43,267 nt of DNA, taken from assembly GCA_027492915.1 (NCBI GenBank), contig JAPUDW010000325.1, forward strand, positions 7,249 to 50,515, given 5' to 3'. The notes beneath the pieces were generated by a model. It did no database searches. It saw only the letters and a program-made list of their open reading frames with translations, and was not told the DNA's origin. Source of the DNA: Bacteroidota bacterium. Lineage in GTDB: Bacteria; Chloroflexota; Anaerolineae; Aggregatilineales; Phototrophicaceae. A program made the translations under genes and the position numbers. Shown piece after piece: positions 23,993 to 32,263 of this stretch; the stretch's first letter is position 1; each line of letters opens with the position of its first letter.

Positions 23993-24482
23993 ATTTCCTC
24001 ATCATCGTTTCGCGAACACTGGTTGAAGCATCAGTAACAGAGCTTTGGTCAAAAAGGTTAGCCAACGATTCTAAAGGATCTTGTGGCAGATCAACGCTGT
24101 CCTTCTCGGACTTAAAACGTGGAATTCCTTCATGATCAATCAGCCAGAAAGCTTTATCTAATTCCTCATCGGTTAAAGCCAATCGTTCCATATTGCCTAC
24201 TTTTAACCAGTAGCGACGTGCAATACGATATAGCTTGGGACGAAGTTTACGAACTGATTCCCGATAGGCGAATTGCTCTGATATGTCAATCAACTCGCTT
24301 GGAACTTCAATGTCCGTATCAGTCAAACTTTCGGCAGGACGCGCTGGCAAATGGTGGAGATCACCTTTGGGTTCATAGCGTTCGACCAATTCTGCCAGCA
24401 GCTCGGTTTCAGGGCGTTTTTGCTGGCGAGCAAGCGCCCGAATGCGGGAAGCAAGCGGTTCACTCACAATCAATTGGCTCAT
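23976..24482 (-). CDS. Probable antitoxin-position protein, unusually long (168 aa)
   Basis: The gene lies directly before, and overlaps, the PIN toxin gene, so it holds the antitoxin position. Its first 40 residues (SQLIVSEPLASRIRALARQQ, TELLAELVERYEP) look like the ribbon-helix-helix DNA-binding part of small antitoxins. The remaining 130 residues are acidic and helical (KLRPKLYRIARRYWLKVGN, EELDKAFWLIDHEGIPRF) and have no clear family. Typical antitoxins have about 70-90 residues. The ATG at 24482 has GGAG at suitable distance; the GTG at 24494 is too close to it. A regulator or protein-binding adaptor is the other option. Confidence 0.7.
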   Translation of the reverse strand: MSQLIVSEPLASRIRALARQQKRPETELLAELVERYEPKGDLHHLPARPAESLTDTDIEVPSELIDISEQFAYRESVRKLRPKLYRIARRYWLKVGNMERLALTDEELDKAFWLIDHEGIPRFKSEKDSVDLPQDPLESLANLFDQSSVTDASTSVRETMMRKYDRPD

Positions 24483-24848
24483 GGCGGCGTTCACTCCGTA
24501 ATTTGCATCATCCTCATTATAACGCAGACTAATTTACCCTAACCGATTCAACCCATCGAACGTGGTGGTTTTATAACACTCAGCTAAGATCGGATAATTA
24601 AAGAACAGGTTGATGAAGTTTACGCGCCTTGCCGCCGTCTGCCCGCTGTAGCATATCAGAGTCAAAAAACGCTCAACTATGATACATCCTAAGTTTAGAC
24701 CGAGTAAGCAGCGTGCGTTGGCAGAATGTAGGAGGGAGGTTGCAGGCTGCATCGACAAACCTTAACCCCCTGTTAGTAGTCGTTAGCGGGGTTTGCAATG
24801 GCTGTATAATGCGGAGGTGTGGATAACTCGCCAACGACAGGATTACTT
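24483..24848. other. Intergenic stretch between the toxin-antitoxin pair and the DUF4062 gene
   Basis: No gene can be supported. A minus-strand frame of 74 codons (24534-24758) has no ribosome site and no recognised family. TATAAT at 24805-24810 lies about 40 nt before the DUF4062 start and could be its -10 box, but only a weak -35 (TTAGCG at 24783) is seen. AACCCCCTG and GCGGGGTT (about 24763-24793) form a loose inverted repeat resembling one at 18912-18932. Confidence 0.4.
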
Positions 24849-26039
24849 ATGACTTTTACCGTCTACATCAGTGATACCAACCCCGAACTCGCCAACGTCC
24901 GCGCCGTGCTGCTCCAACAGATTACCCAGATGGGCATGACCGCCGTGTGGCTGACCGATGAGGAACGCGCCCGTCCCGACATTGTGGACACCGTACGGCG
25001 TAAAATTGCCTCGGCGGATGCGTTCATCAGCTTGTTAACGTATCTACACGGCTGGACACCGCCGGATATGGGGACGAAATCGCTGGTCGAAATCGAGTGT
25101 GATCTGGCGCTCGAAGCCGTGAAGCCCACCGCCATCCTCATGCCGGAAGCGGCTAGCGACATCGACACCACGCTGCGTATGTGGGCGCTCGAACAAACCA
25201 CCGTGGAGCGCGACCATCAGCAGGCGTTCTGGGGCAAGCTGCAAGCGCGTGGGGCGACCATCACCTACACCAGCGTCGCCGACTTCTCGGAAAAAATCAC
25301 GACCGTTCTAACGCGCTGGGCAAGCCAAACCTCACCGCTCCCATCGACCGTAGTATCACAGGCCGCGCCACCCGCCCCACCTTCGCTGGCAGCCCGCGAA
25401 CGGCGCGATATGCTGTTCCCATCAGAAGCCGTCAACATCGACGAACTGGCGGAAGCTGTCGCTGAAAAAACTGCTGCGAAGGTTACGGAAGCACAGGAAA
25501 AGCGCGATAAAGAAATCGTCGAGCAAACGTTGAAGTACAACGAGGCGCTGAAGCTCAAGCCCGGCCAACTGGTGTTCGGTCTGCCTTCCGCCAGCAGCCA
25601 GTTTAAGGGCGACATCTTCATGATTATGCCCTTCGCCACCGAGTTCGCCGGTATCTATACCGATGTCATCCGACCGCTGACAAAGGAGTTGGGGTTGAGC
25701 ATCAGCCGTGGTGACGAATTTACCTCGGCCAACGGCGTGATTATGGGCGAGGTGTGGTCAGCGTTGAATAACTGCCAGTTCGTCATCGCCGAAATTACGG
25801 GCGGTAACGACAATGTGTTTTATGAACTTGGCATCGCCCACACGTTGAACAAACCGGCTATCCTCATCACACAGGCCACCGCGCAAGAAAAAGTCCCGTT
25901 CGACATCCGTCACCTGCGCTACATCCGCTACGAAAACACGGTCGCCGGTGGGGCAAAACTGCGCGATGACCTGAAGGCCAGCATTACCCGCTTGCTAACC
26001 GACCTGAACGAAGAATGGGGCAAGAAGCCTACAACTTGA
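24849..26039 (+). CDS. DUF4062 domain fused to a nucleoside-hydrolase/TIR-like domain
   Basis: Three parts are visible in the 396 residues. Residues 1-100 match the DUF4062 pattern (FTVYISDTNPELANVR, VDTVRRKIASADAFISLL, KSLVEIECDLALE), an alpha/beta domain found at the front of signalling and conflict proteins. A Pro-rich linker (160-185) and a charged likely coiled coil (198-235) follow. Residues 253-390 form a Rossmann-like domain (IFMIMPFATEFAGIY, FVIAEITGGNDNVFYELGIA, VPFDIRHLRYIRY) related to nucleoside 2-deoxyribosyltransferases and TIR-like enzymes, with Glu326 in the catalytic-Glu position. The family context suggests nucleotide or NAD cleavage in stress or phage defence. ATG at 24849 is preferred over GTG at 24819 because of the -10 box at 24805. 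Confidence 0.82.
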   Translation: MTFTVYISDTNPELANVRAVLLQQITQMGMTAVWLTDEERARPDIVDTVRRKIASADAFISLLTYLHGWTPPDMGTKSLVEIECDLALEAVKPTAILMPEAASDIDTTLRMWALEQTTVERDHQQAFWGKLQARGATITYTSVADFSEKITTVLTRWASQTSPLPSTVVSQAAPPAPPSLAARERRDMLFPSEAVNIDELAEAVAEKTAAKVTEAQEKRDKEIVEQTLKYNEALKLKPGQLVFGLPSASSQFKGDIFMIMPFATEFAGIYTDVIRPLTKELGLSISRGDEFTSANGVIMGEVWSALNNCQFVIAEITGGNDNVFYELGIAHTLNKPAILITQATAQEKVPFDIRHLRYIRYENTVAGGAKLRDDLKASITRLLTDLNEEWGKKPTT

Positions 26040-26124
26040 GTGATTCGCAAGGACGTTGAACCCTGGTACTCGGTCGCTAGTAAAGTGCTTAACGATAGGC
26101 ATTCGGTTGCAAAAGGAGACTGCC

Positions 26125-27216
26125 ATGTTACGCCGCATCACTTTAGCCCTCGCCCTTCTACTCAGCACGGCAGTTGTCTATGGGCGCGATACCGCAGCAG
26201 TTACCGAAACCGGACGGATGCAAACGCCCCGCGCCTGCCACACTGCCAGCCCTTTAGCCGATGGTCGTGTGTTGATCGCGGGAGGCATCGACAGTGATGA
26301 GAACGCGCTGGATACCGCCGAGTTATATGACCCTACCAGCGGCACGTTTACCCCTACGGGCGATATGCTCGAAGGGCGCTCGTGTGCGCAGGCTGTCACA
26401 CTCGGAGATGGACAGGTGCTCGTCTTTGGCGGCTGGGGTGCGCGGACACCGATTGCCAGCATCGAGCGCTACAACCCCGCTGACGGCACATTTACCCCTG
26501 CTGGCGAGATGACCGTGCCCCGTAGCGGCTTCACCCTGACCCTGCTCAACGATGGGCGAGTGCTTATTATCGGTGGTAGCAATCGGCGCGAAACCCACGC
26601 TTCCGCCGAGCTTTACGACCCGCTAACCGCGACAACAACGCCGACTGCTAGCTTGTCGGAAGCGCGTACCGCCCACACCGCCACCCTGCTCGGTGATGGT
26701 CGTGTGCTGGTGACGGGCGGCAGTGATGCCGAGGAAGGTGACCGCACCGTATTTGATACCACGCTTATCTACGACCCCGCCGCTGAAACCTTTACGTCCA
26801 CTGCCAGCATGAGCGTTCCTCGTTACAAACACGCGGCACGGCTGCTGCCGGACGGCAATGTGTTGGTGATCGGCGGCTCGAACCAGCTCGATTGGCGCGG
26901 TCGCTACACCAGCAGCGAGATTTACGATGTGCAGGCGGGAACGTTTGAACCCGCGCCCAGCATGGAGGCCGAGCGCTTTAAGTTTGACAGCGCCACGACA
27001 CTGCTTGAGGACGGTAGTATCCTCGTCGCCGGTGGCAGCCAGCTTGTCGAACGCTATTTACCGGACGCGGATACCTTTACGCCGATCAGCGGTGAATTAG
27101 ATGCCGACCGCTTCTACCAGACGTCGACCCTGCTGCCCGATGGCGCGGTACTGATTACCGGCGGCTATGATTACAACATCAACGTCACCGATTTCGCGTG
27201 GCTGGTTTTGCCTTAG
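26125..27216 (+). CDS. Secreted kelch-repeat beta-propeller protein
   Basis: After a signal peptide (LRRITLALALLLSTAVVYG), about six kelch repeats fill the 363-residue protein. Each has the pattern DGRVL-[IV]-x-GG followed by a Y-[DN]-P segment (GRVLIAGGID, GQVLVFGGWG, GRVLIIGGSN, GRVLVTGGSD, GNVLVIGGSN, GAVLITGGYD). Such propellers bind ligands or, in galactose-oxidase relatives, carry a copper radical site; the Cys/Tyr pair needed for that is not apparent here. The ATG at 26125 has AAAAGGAG seven bases upstream and starts the signal peptide; an in-frame start at 26056 lacks a ribosome site. Its stop interlocks with the stop of the convergent TetR gene. Confidence 0.9.
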   Translation: MLRRITLALALLLSTAVVYGRDTAAVTETGRMQTPRACHTASPLADGRVLIAGGIDSDENALDTAELYDPTSGTFTPTGDMLEGRSCAQAVTLGDGQVLVFGGWGARTPIASIERYNPADGTFTPAGEMTVPRSGFTLTLLNDGRVLIIGGSNRRETHASAELYDPLTATTTPTASLSEARTAHTATLLGDGRVLVTGGSDAEEGDRTVFDTTLIYDPAAETFTSTASMSVPRYKHAARLLPDGNVLVIGGSNQLDWRGRYTSSEIYDVQAGTFEPAPSMEAERFKFDSATTLLEDGSILVAGGSQLVERYLPDADTFTPISGELDADRFYQTSTLLPDGAVLITGGYDYNINVTDFAWLVLP

Positions 27217-27878
27217 CCGTGGTCGTATTCCGAAAAATCCGGTTCGACAGCGGGCGGTTGAATATCCGTTTTTAAGACCCAACCGGTACCCATCATGCAA
27301 ATCAGGTTCATCATTCGGGATACTTGAAGCGGTGAGTACTGCATGTTGTTGGTTTTGAGCCACCAATTGACGATTCCCAGTTCTGCCCCTGCCAGATAGC
27401 TGCTGATCAGGTCAGTCGGGATATTGCCGACCGTGCCGTTTACAGCCAGCTTTTGCACCAGCTCGGTATGCATGATGCTGCTCAAGTATTCCATGACCAT
27501 CAGCAGGAACGCCATCGACCCTTTATCACTGAGCATCACTTTATAGAAATCGGCGTGTTCGGCAACATGCTGAAAGTCCGAGTCCTCGACCCGTTCCATG
27601 TTGGCGACCAACTCGGCAGCGTTCTCGTTGCTCAATGAATGGTGCTGGCGTTCTACAAGGTCGTCATAAATCTCGCGCAGGCTGGAAAACAGCAAATCCT
27701 GCTTATCGGCGAAGTGCAGGTAAAACGTTGGGCGGGCAACGTTGGCGCGGTCGGTGATGTCCTGCACATTGATCGCCTCATAGCCTTTTTCGGGGATCAG
27801 TTGCAGCAGGGCATCGCGCAGCAGTTGGCGCGTTCGTTCCTTACGGCGATCTTCTTTACGGGGGATAGCTGCTTCCAT
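27213..27878 (-). CDS. TetR-family regulator divergent from the P450
   Basis: The product of about 221 residues has a TetR helix-turn-helix at the start: RKERTRQLLRDALLQLIPEKGY, AINVQDITDRANVARPTFYLHF, ADKQDLLFSSL. The C-terminal helical domain resembles the TetR_C_33-like group. It is divergent from the cytochrome P450 gene across about 135 nt, so control of the P450 is likely, probably relieved by the P450 substrate. ATG at 27878 gives a normal N-terminus; an in-frame TTG at 27908 adds ten residues. The stop codon overlaps that of the kelch gene (TTAG at 27213-27216), leaving no room for a terminator between them. Confidence 0.9.
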   Translation of the reverse strand: MEAAIPRKEDRRKERTRQLLRDALLQLIPEKGYEAINVQDITDRANVARPTFYLHFADKQDLLFSSLREIYDDLVERQHHSLSNENAAELVANMERVEDSDFQHVAEHADFYKVMLSDKGSMAFLLMVMEYLSSIMHTELVQKLAVNGTVGNIPTDLISSYLAGAELGIVNWWLKTNNMQYSPLQVSRMMNLICMMGTGWVLKTDIQPPAVEPDFSEYDHG

Positions 27879-27925
27879 TTTTATAGACACCTGTTCAATA
27901 TATAACAACTACTAAAAATTCCTTG

Positions 27926-27953
27926 TTGACAGCCTCAAGAAGGATACTATTAT
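27926..27953 (+). promoter_or_regulatory. Promoter of the cytochrome P450 gene
   Basis: TTGACA (27926-27931) and TATTAT (27948-27953) are 16 bp apart, in the TetR/P450 divergent gap. Upstream lies ACAACTACTAAAAATTCCTTGT (27904-27925), whose ends ACAA and TTGT are complementary, but no long dyad is clear, so the TetR operator cannot be placed with confidence. Confidence 0.6.
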
Positions 27954-28013
27954 ATGAATTATACGACACCTTGTAATAAAAATGTCAATATGTCATTGGT
28001 AAAGGACAGTATC

Positions 28014-29441
28014 ATGGCAGTACAAGCACTTCCACCGGGGCCACAAGCCGCCCGCAATATCCTCCAGATTATTCAACTGATGCGCCAGTTTCAGGCTGAC
28101 TTGCTCGGTTTTACCAGCGGCAACTTCGCCCGCTATGGCGGCATCTGGAAGATCGAAGCCGGTAAAGAAACCCAGTATATGATTTCCGAGCCGGAACTGA
28201 TCCAAGAAGTCACCGTTAAACAGGCCGATAAATTCCACAAGAGCGCTGATTATATCGACCCCGACCGCGGCCTCGCCCGCTTCTTGGGCAGCGGCCTGCT
28301 CACCAACGACGGCGAGTTCTGGAAGAAGCAGCGTAAGTTGGTCGCGCCTGCCTTCCACACCAAGCGCATCGAAGCCTACGCCCAAACAATGGTCGATGCG
28401 ACCCGATCCATGCTCGACAACTGGCAGGGCAAGCCGACGCTCGACATCGACGATGAGATGATGCGCGTCACCCTGCAAATCGTCGTCAAAACGCTGTTCA
28501 ATGTCGATATTTCAGCGGAAGCCACCCGCATCGGTGATGCAATGACCGCCCTACAGCATATGGTCGGCAACAACAGTGTCGTCGAAACTTTCCTCCCCCT
28601 GTGGATACCGACACCCCAACGGGCCCGTTCCAAACAGGCTGTTAACGACCTTGATGAAATCGTCTACCGCCTCATCGCCGAGTGGCGCAAAGTGGGCAAA
28701 GACAACGGTGATCTGGTGTCGATGCTGCTGCTGGCGCGGGACGACGAAGGCAATGGTATGAGCGACAAACAGGTGCGCGACGAAGCCGTGACGCTGTTCC
28801 TTGCGGGGCACGACACCACCGCTAACACGCTCAACTGGACGTGGTACCTACTGGCACAGTATCCCGAAGTCGAAGCCAAATTGCACCACGAGATCGACAC
28901 CGTACTTGAGGCTAAACTGCCCACGCTGGCTGACCTGCGCCGCTTGCCCTATTCTGAAATGGTCATTAAAGAGTCGATGCGCTTGTTCCCACCGGCCTAC
29001 TTCTTCGGTCGCGTGGCAGTCGAGGATGTGCAGTTGGGTGATTATACCGTCGCCAAAGGCACAGGCATTGGTATCTCGGCCTATGCCGCGCACCGTGACC
29101 CGCGCTGGTGGGACGAACCGGAACGCTTCCAACCGGAACGGTTCGCGTCGGAAAATGCCGAGAACATCCGCAAGTACAGCTACATCCCCTTTGGCGCGGG
29201 GCCGCGCGTGTGCATCGGCAACAGCTTCGCTATGATGGAAGCCCACCTGATGCTGGTGATGATCGCCCAGCGCTACCAACTGCGCCTGTCACCGGGGCAG
29301 GTCGTCAAGCCCGACCCGCTGCTGACGATGAAGCCCAAGGGCGGCTTGCACATGCTGCTGCAAGAACGGGAAGCAAATACGAATCGCCAAGCTGCCAGGG
29401 AAAATAGAGAACGACAAGAGGATTTAGTCGTTAGTCCATAG
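28014..29441 (+). CDS. Cytochrome P450
   Basis: The 475-residue protein has every P450 hallmark. The oxygen-activation helix I motif is FLAGHDTTANT (about 262-272), the ExxR is KESMR (319-323), the PERF-type motif is PERFQPERF, and the haem loop FGAGPRVCIGNSFA has the axial Cys400. It has no membrane anchor and no fused reductase, so it is soluble and needs a separate ferredoxin or flavodoxin system, which is not in the window. The overall pattern is closest to the long-chain fatty-acid or alkane-type bacterial families resembling CYP4/CYP102 haem domains. AAAGGA precedes the ATG at 28014; earlier in-frame ATGs (27954, 27990) lie at or upstream of the promoter's likely start. Confidence 0.95.
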   Translation: MAVQALPPGPQAARNILQIIQLMRQFQADLLGFTSGNFARYGGIWKIEAGKETQYMISEPELIQEVTVKQADKFHKSADYIDPDRGLARFLGSGLLTNDGEFWKKQRKLVAPAFHTKRIEAYAQTMVDATRSMLDNWQGKPTLDIDDEMMRVTLQIVVKTLFNVDISAEATRIGDAMTALQHMVGNNSVVETFLPLWIPTPQRARSKQAVNDLDEIVYRLIAEWRKVGKDNGDLVSMLLLARDDEGNGMSDKQVRDEAVTLFLAGHDTTANTLNWTWYLLAQYPEVEAKLHHEIDTVLEAKLPTLADLRRLPYSEMVIKESMRLFPPAYFFGRVAVEDVQLGDYTVAKGTGIGISAYAAHRDPRWWDEPERFQPERFASENAENIRKYSYIPFGAGPRVCIGNSFAMMEAHLMLVMIAQRYQLRLSPGQVVKPDPLLTMKPKGGLHMLLQEREANTNRQAARENRERQEDLVVSP

Positions 29442-29787
29442 TCACACGTTAAAGCTCGATACAAAGTCGGTTATCGAAAGTTACGAGCTAGACCCTCCCT
29501 TCGCCTCAAGGACTTTCTATGGTCTCAAGCGAGGGAGGGTACAAATTGCGCGGAAACAAGTTATTTGCTTGAAACTTTTAGGACTCTATAATAAGGCGGG
29601 TGCGTAAGTGTCCGTTTTTGATTTATGGTGACAGTTATCAGCGCCAGCTAGAAGAATAAGCCAAATGAATCCCCATCTCACTTTCGGCTTCGCGCAACTA
29701 TCTGTTTGAGTCACCGCTACAGCAATTCAGGTGTTTGCGGACGGAGTTTGATCAACCGGTAAGATGCGTACTTAAAAGGTTTCGATT
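29442..29787. other. Intergenic stretch with a palindromic element and a promoter
   Basis: No gene is supported. The palindrome at 29492-29540 is listed separately. TTGCTT (29565-29570) and TATAAT (29587-29592), 16 bp apart, make a fair promoter, which would give the downstream small membrane protein gene a leader of about 190 nt. The leader itself shows no clear conserved RNA structure by eye. Confidence 0.45.
29492..29540. repeat. Palindromic ACCCTCCCT/AGGGAGGGT element
   Basis: ACCCTCCCTTCGC and GCGAGGGAGGGT are inverted with one extra base, around a loop with inner CTCAAG and CTCAAGC copies. It follows the P450 gene and could act as a terminator. Similar CCCTCC/GGAGGG elements sit at 31259-31309 and, in variant form, 34165-34208. 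Confidence 0.65.
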
Positions 29788-30246
29788 ATGGTCGCCTTTC
29801 TCGAAAAGCACTTTGAGTTCACCACTCCGCTTTCCATCAGTGAATGCGTAGACCGCCTGAGAGATAAATCAACACGGGGTTATGGTTTGTTCGCCTCAAA
29901 ACGGGATATTCGTGTGAATATCGCACAACCCAGCTATGGCACCTCGTTTGATCTCAACCGTGATGTTGGCCGAAGTCTTTACGCCGAGGTATTCGGAGAA
30001 TTTAGCCGCGAGAACGACATTACACGGGTCAAAGGTTTTGGGCGAATGCCGTTGAGCATATTTATCATGTTCGTTTGGATGTGTTTCATAAGCTGTTTCA
30101 TCATGTATGCGCTCAGAAACCTTGATTGGATACCGTTGATCTTTTCGACGGGGATTGTTATGGGTGTCATTTTCTTCATTATAACCCTCAAAAATCGAGA
30201 TAATCTCATTAAAATTGTGAAACAGACTCTTGAGGCGAATGAATAA
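29788..30246 (+). CDS. Small membrane protein of unknown function
   Basis: The 152-residue product has a soluble N-terminal half (FEFTTPLSISECVDRLRD, LFASKRDIRVNIAQPSYG) and two hydrophobic helices (about 87-108 and 113-133; IFIMFVWMCFISCFIMYAL and LIFSTGIVMGVIFFIITL) separated by a short NLDW loop, so both ends face the cytosol. I do not recognise the family. Codon use is AT-rich. It is convergent with the dioxygenase gene and shares a hairpin terminator with it. Confidence 0.7.
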   Translation: MVAFLEKHFEFTTPLSISECVDRLRDKSTRGYGLFASKRDIRVNIAQPSYGTSFDLNRDVGRSLYAEVFGEFSRENDITRVKGFGRMPLSIFIMFVWMCFISCFIMYALRNLDWIPLIFSTGIVMGVIFFIITLKNRDNLIKIVKQTLEANE

Positions 30247-30247
30247 C

Positions 30248-30283
30248 AAAAGAGCCTGACGTTAATAATGTCAAGCTCTTCTC
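30248..30283. terminator. Bidirectional terminator
   Basis: AAGAGC-C-TGAC pairs with GTCA-A-GCTCTT around GTTAATAAT between two convergent genes. The plus strand continues TCTCTAT and the minus strand continues TTTTGTT, so it can serve both. Confidence 0.75.
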
Positions 30284-30295
30284 TATAGTTACTGT

Positions 30296-31228
30296 TTACC
30301 CACCGCTCGGTGGCGCGGGCGGCGCACCGTTGCCGCCACCGGGCGGGCGACCGCCGGGGCCACCATTCCCGCCGCCGGGGGGCGCACCACCACCGTTACC
30401 GCCCTGTCCACCACCGCCCATGCCGGTCGTAACCGGATCAGCGTTCAGGTCGAGCGTGATATAGAAGGTGGCTTTGTAACCGCCGAGTTCGGTGTCGTCC
30501 TCGTTCTCGACCACATCCAGTGTGAGCATCGCGCCATCATCGGCGAAGATGCCGTCATCCTCGTTGAGCAGGGTGCGGTAGCCTTTTTCGGCATACGGTT
30601 CTTGGGCGTGGATGATGTCGGTCATGTTTTCATCAAAGAACAACTGCGACGTGAATTCGTAGCCATCATCAACTTCTGGATTGGTGCGAATTTTGAAGTG
30701 GATATGCACCGCGCGTCCCTGATACCAGCCAGGGTAAATGGTGGTGAACTGCGCCGTGCCGAGTTCATCCGTCACCTGATAGCCGCGCAGCCACTTTTGG
30801 CCGGTGGTGTCGAAGCCGGGGTCGGTGGTATCCGAATACACGCCGAGCGCATCGCAGTGCCACACATCGACCTGTGCGCCTTCTAACACCTGACAAGTCG
30901 TGCCGTCAAGCTGCTGCACTTGGAACACGATTTGCAGCGGAATACCTTCCTTGATGCTGCCGTCGCTGGGTTCGATGCGAATATCGGAACGGTTGAGCAT
31001 TTCCTCGACGAAGTACGGGCCTTCGGTTTTGGCGGGGCGCACCACGCAGCCCGGTACTGAGGTCGAGGGTGTAGCGGTCGCCGTTTGGTTGATGCGCAGG
31101 TTCTTGAAGCCGGTGCCGACAAAGAATGCCGCACCCGCGCCACCGAGCAGCCCCAGCACTTCGCGGCGGCTCAGGACGCGACCTACGGGCTTATCGTCAT
31201 CGTGAATTTCGAATTTGTCTTTTGCCAT
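30296..31228 (-). CDS. Tat-exported intradiol ring-cleavage dioxygenase-like protein (copy A)
   Basis: The 310-residue product has a twin-arginine signal (SRREVLGLLGGAGAAFFVG, about residues 20-38) and an intradiol dioxygenase core. The core has VWHCDALGVYSD, where the Tyr is a likely iron ligand, and IYPGWYQGRAVHIHFKIR, with Tyr, His and His of the non-haem Fe(III) site. Cytosolic relatives open catechol or protocatechuate rings; exported relatives act on unknown aromatic or lignin-like compounds. The last 45 residues are a Gly/Pro-rich tail. AAAGG precedes the ATG. An adjacent homologue (31325-32263) shows this arose by tandem duplication. No ring-cleavage pathway genes adjoin the pair. Confidence 0.88.
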   Translation of the reverse strand: MAKDKFEIHDDDKPVGRVLSRREVLGLLGGAGAAFFVGTGFKNLRINQTATATPSTSVPGCVVRPAKTEGPYFVEEMLNRSDIRIEPSDGSIKEGIPLQIVFQVQQLDGTTCQVLEGAQVDVWHCDALGVYSDTTDPGFDTTGQKWLRGYQVTDELGTAQFTTIYPGWYQGRAVHIHFKIRTNPEVDDGYEFTSQLFFDENMTDIIHAQEPYAEKGYRTLLNEDDGIFADDGAMLTLDVVENEDDTELGGYKATFYITLDLNADPVTTGMGGGGQGGNGGGAPPGGGNGGPGGRPPGGGNGAPPAPPSGG

Positions 31229-31258
31229 GATCTACCTTTTCTATTGTTGGTTGTTATA

Positions 31259-31309
31259 CCCTCACCCCGACCCTCCCACGTAGTAACAGGGAGGGAGTTA
31301 AGGCGAGGG
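31259..31309. repeat. Palindromic CCCTCACCCC/GGGAGGG element between the dioxygenase copies
   Basis: CCCTCACCCCGACCCTCCC pairs imperfectly with GGGAGGGAGTTAAGGCGAGGG. It fills most of the 96-nt gap between the tandem genes and resembles the interior of the MITE-like element at 15377-15530. Confidence 0.6.
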
Positions 31310-31324
31310 ATGGTTTGTGTTGGA

Positions 31325-32263
31325 TTAGCCGCTGGTAGTGGGTGTCGCGGTGGTGCTTGCGGGTGAGCCGCCTGCCGGACGTGTCCCTGATGGCGGGTTG
31401 CCACCACTGCCACCCTGCGGTGCGCCCCCCATACCGCCACCGCCGCCCGTGCTAAACGAGTCCGATGCACCGACTTCCTCATCCGTCAAGTCGAGGCCGA
31501 TGTCGAAAGTTGCACTGTATCCGTCCTCATCTTCGACCAGTGCCAGCAGCAGTTGGTCGCCGCCATTGGCATAGTGCATATCGGTGTCGTTGCGGGTATC
31601 GCGCTCGCCCGTTACGGCTGAATAAGGTTCCTGAGTGAAGATTTCATCGCTCAGTTCGTCGTCAAAGAAGAATTGCGACGTGAACTCGTAACCGCTGTCC
31701 GACTCCGGCTCGGTGCGGATTTTGAAGTGGACGTGTACGGCGCGTCCTGAATACCAGCCGGGGTAGATAGTTGTAAATTCCGCCACGCCGTTTTCATCCG
31801 TCACCTGATACCCCCGCAGCCAGCTTTGCCCGATGGTGTCGAAGCTCGCGTCGCTTACGCCGGAATAAACGCCGACCGCATCGCAGTTCCAGATGTCGAT
31901 CTGTGCGCCCTTGATGGGTGTGCAGGCATTCGCGCTGACATCCGATACATTGAACTTGATCTTGAGCGGAATACCTTCTTTGATGCTGCCGTCGGTGGGT
32001 TCGATGCGAATATCGGAACGGTTCAACATTTCATCGACGAAGTACGGCCCTTCCGTCATTTCCGGTTTCACAACGCAAGCGACAGTGGATGTAGGCGTGG
32101 CGGTCGTGGTCGCCTGCCCGATGCGCAGGTTCTTGAAGCCGGTCGCCACGAAGAACGCCGCACCCGCGCCGCCCAGCATGGTCAGCACTTCGCGGCGCGT
32201 CAGCACGCGGCCTACCGGCTTGTCGTCATCTTCCTCATCCAGTACCACAATCTTCTTGTTCAT
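31325..32263 (-). CDS. Tat-exported intradiol ring-cleavage dioxygenase-like protein (copy B)
   Basis: The 312-residue product parallels copy A throughout: a twin-arginine signal (TRREVLTMLGGAGAAFFVA), IWNCDAVGVYSG, IYPGWYSGRAVHVHFKIR with the iron-binding Tyr/His/His set, and a Gly/Pro/Ser-rich tail. The conserved stretch NRSDIRIEP and EGIPL are almost identical between copies. It differs in an acidic N-terminus (VLDEEDDD) and in the middle (VTGERDTRNDTD). Upstream there is a long gap (32264-32654) with its own repeats, so this copy is probably first in a two-gene operon, although the element between the genes may end some transcripts. Confidence 0.88.
   Translation of the reverse strand: MNKKIVVLDEEDDDKPVGRVLTRREVLTMLGGAGAAFFVATGFKNLRIGQATTTATPTSTVACVVKPEMTEGPYFVDEMLNRSDIRIEPTDGSIKEGIPLKIKFNVSDVSANACTPIKGAQIDIWNCDAVGVYSGVSDASFDTIGQSWLRGYQVTDENGVAEFTTIYPGWYSGRAVHVHFKIRTEPESDSGYEFTSQFFFDDELSDEIFTQEPYSAVTGERDTRNDTDMHYANGGDQLLLALVEDEDGYSATFDIGLDLTDEEVGASDSFSTGGGGGMGGAPQGGSGGNPPSGTRPAGGSPASTTATPTTSG

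Noticed and set aside
24534..24758. 74-codon minus-strand frame between the toxin-antitoxin pair and the DUF4062 gene
   Set aside because: No ribosome site and no recognisable domain; possibly a remnant but not supported as a gene.
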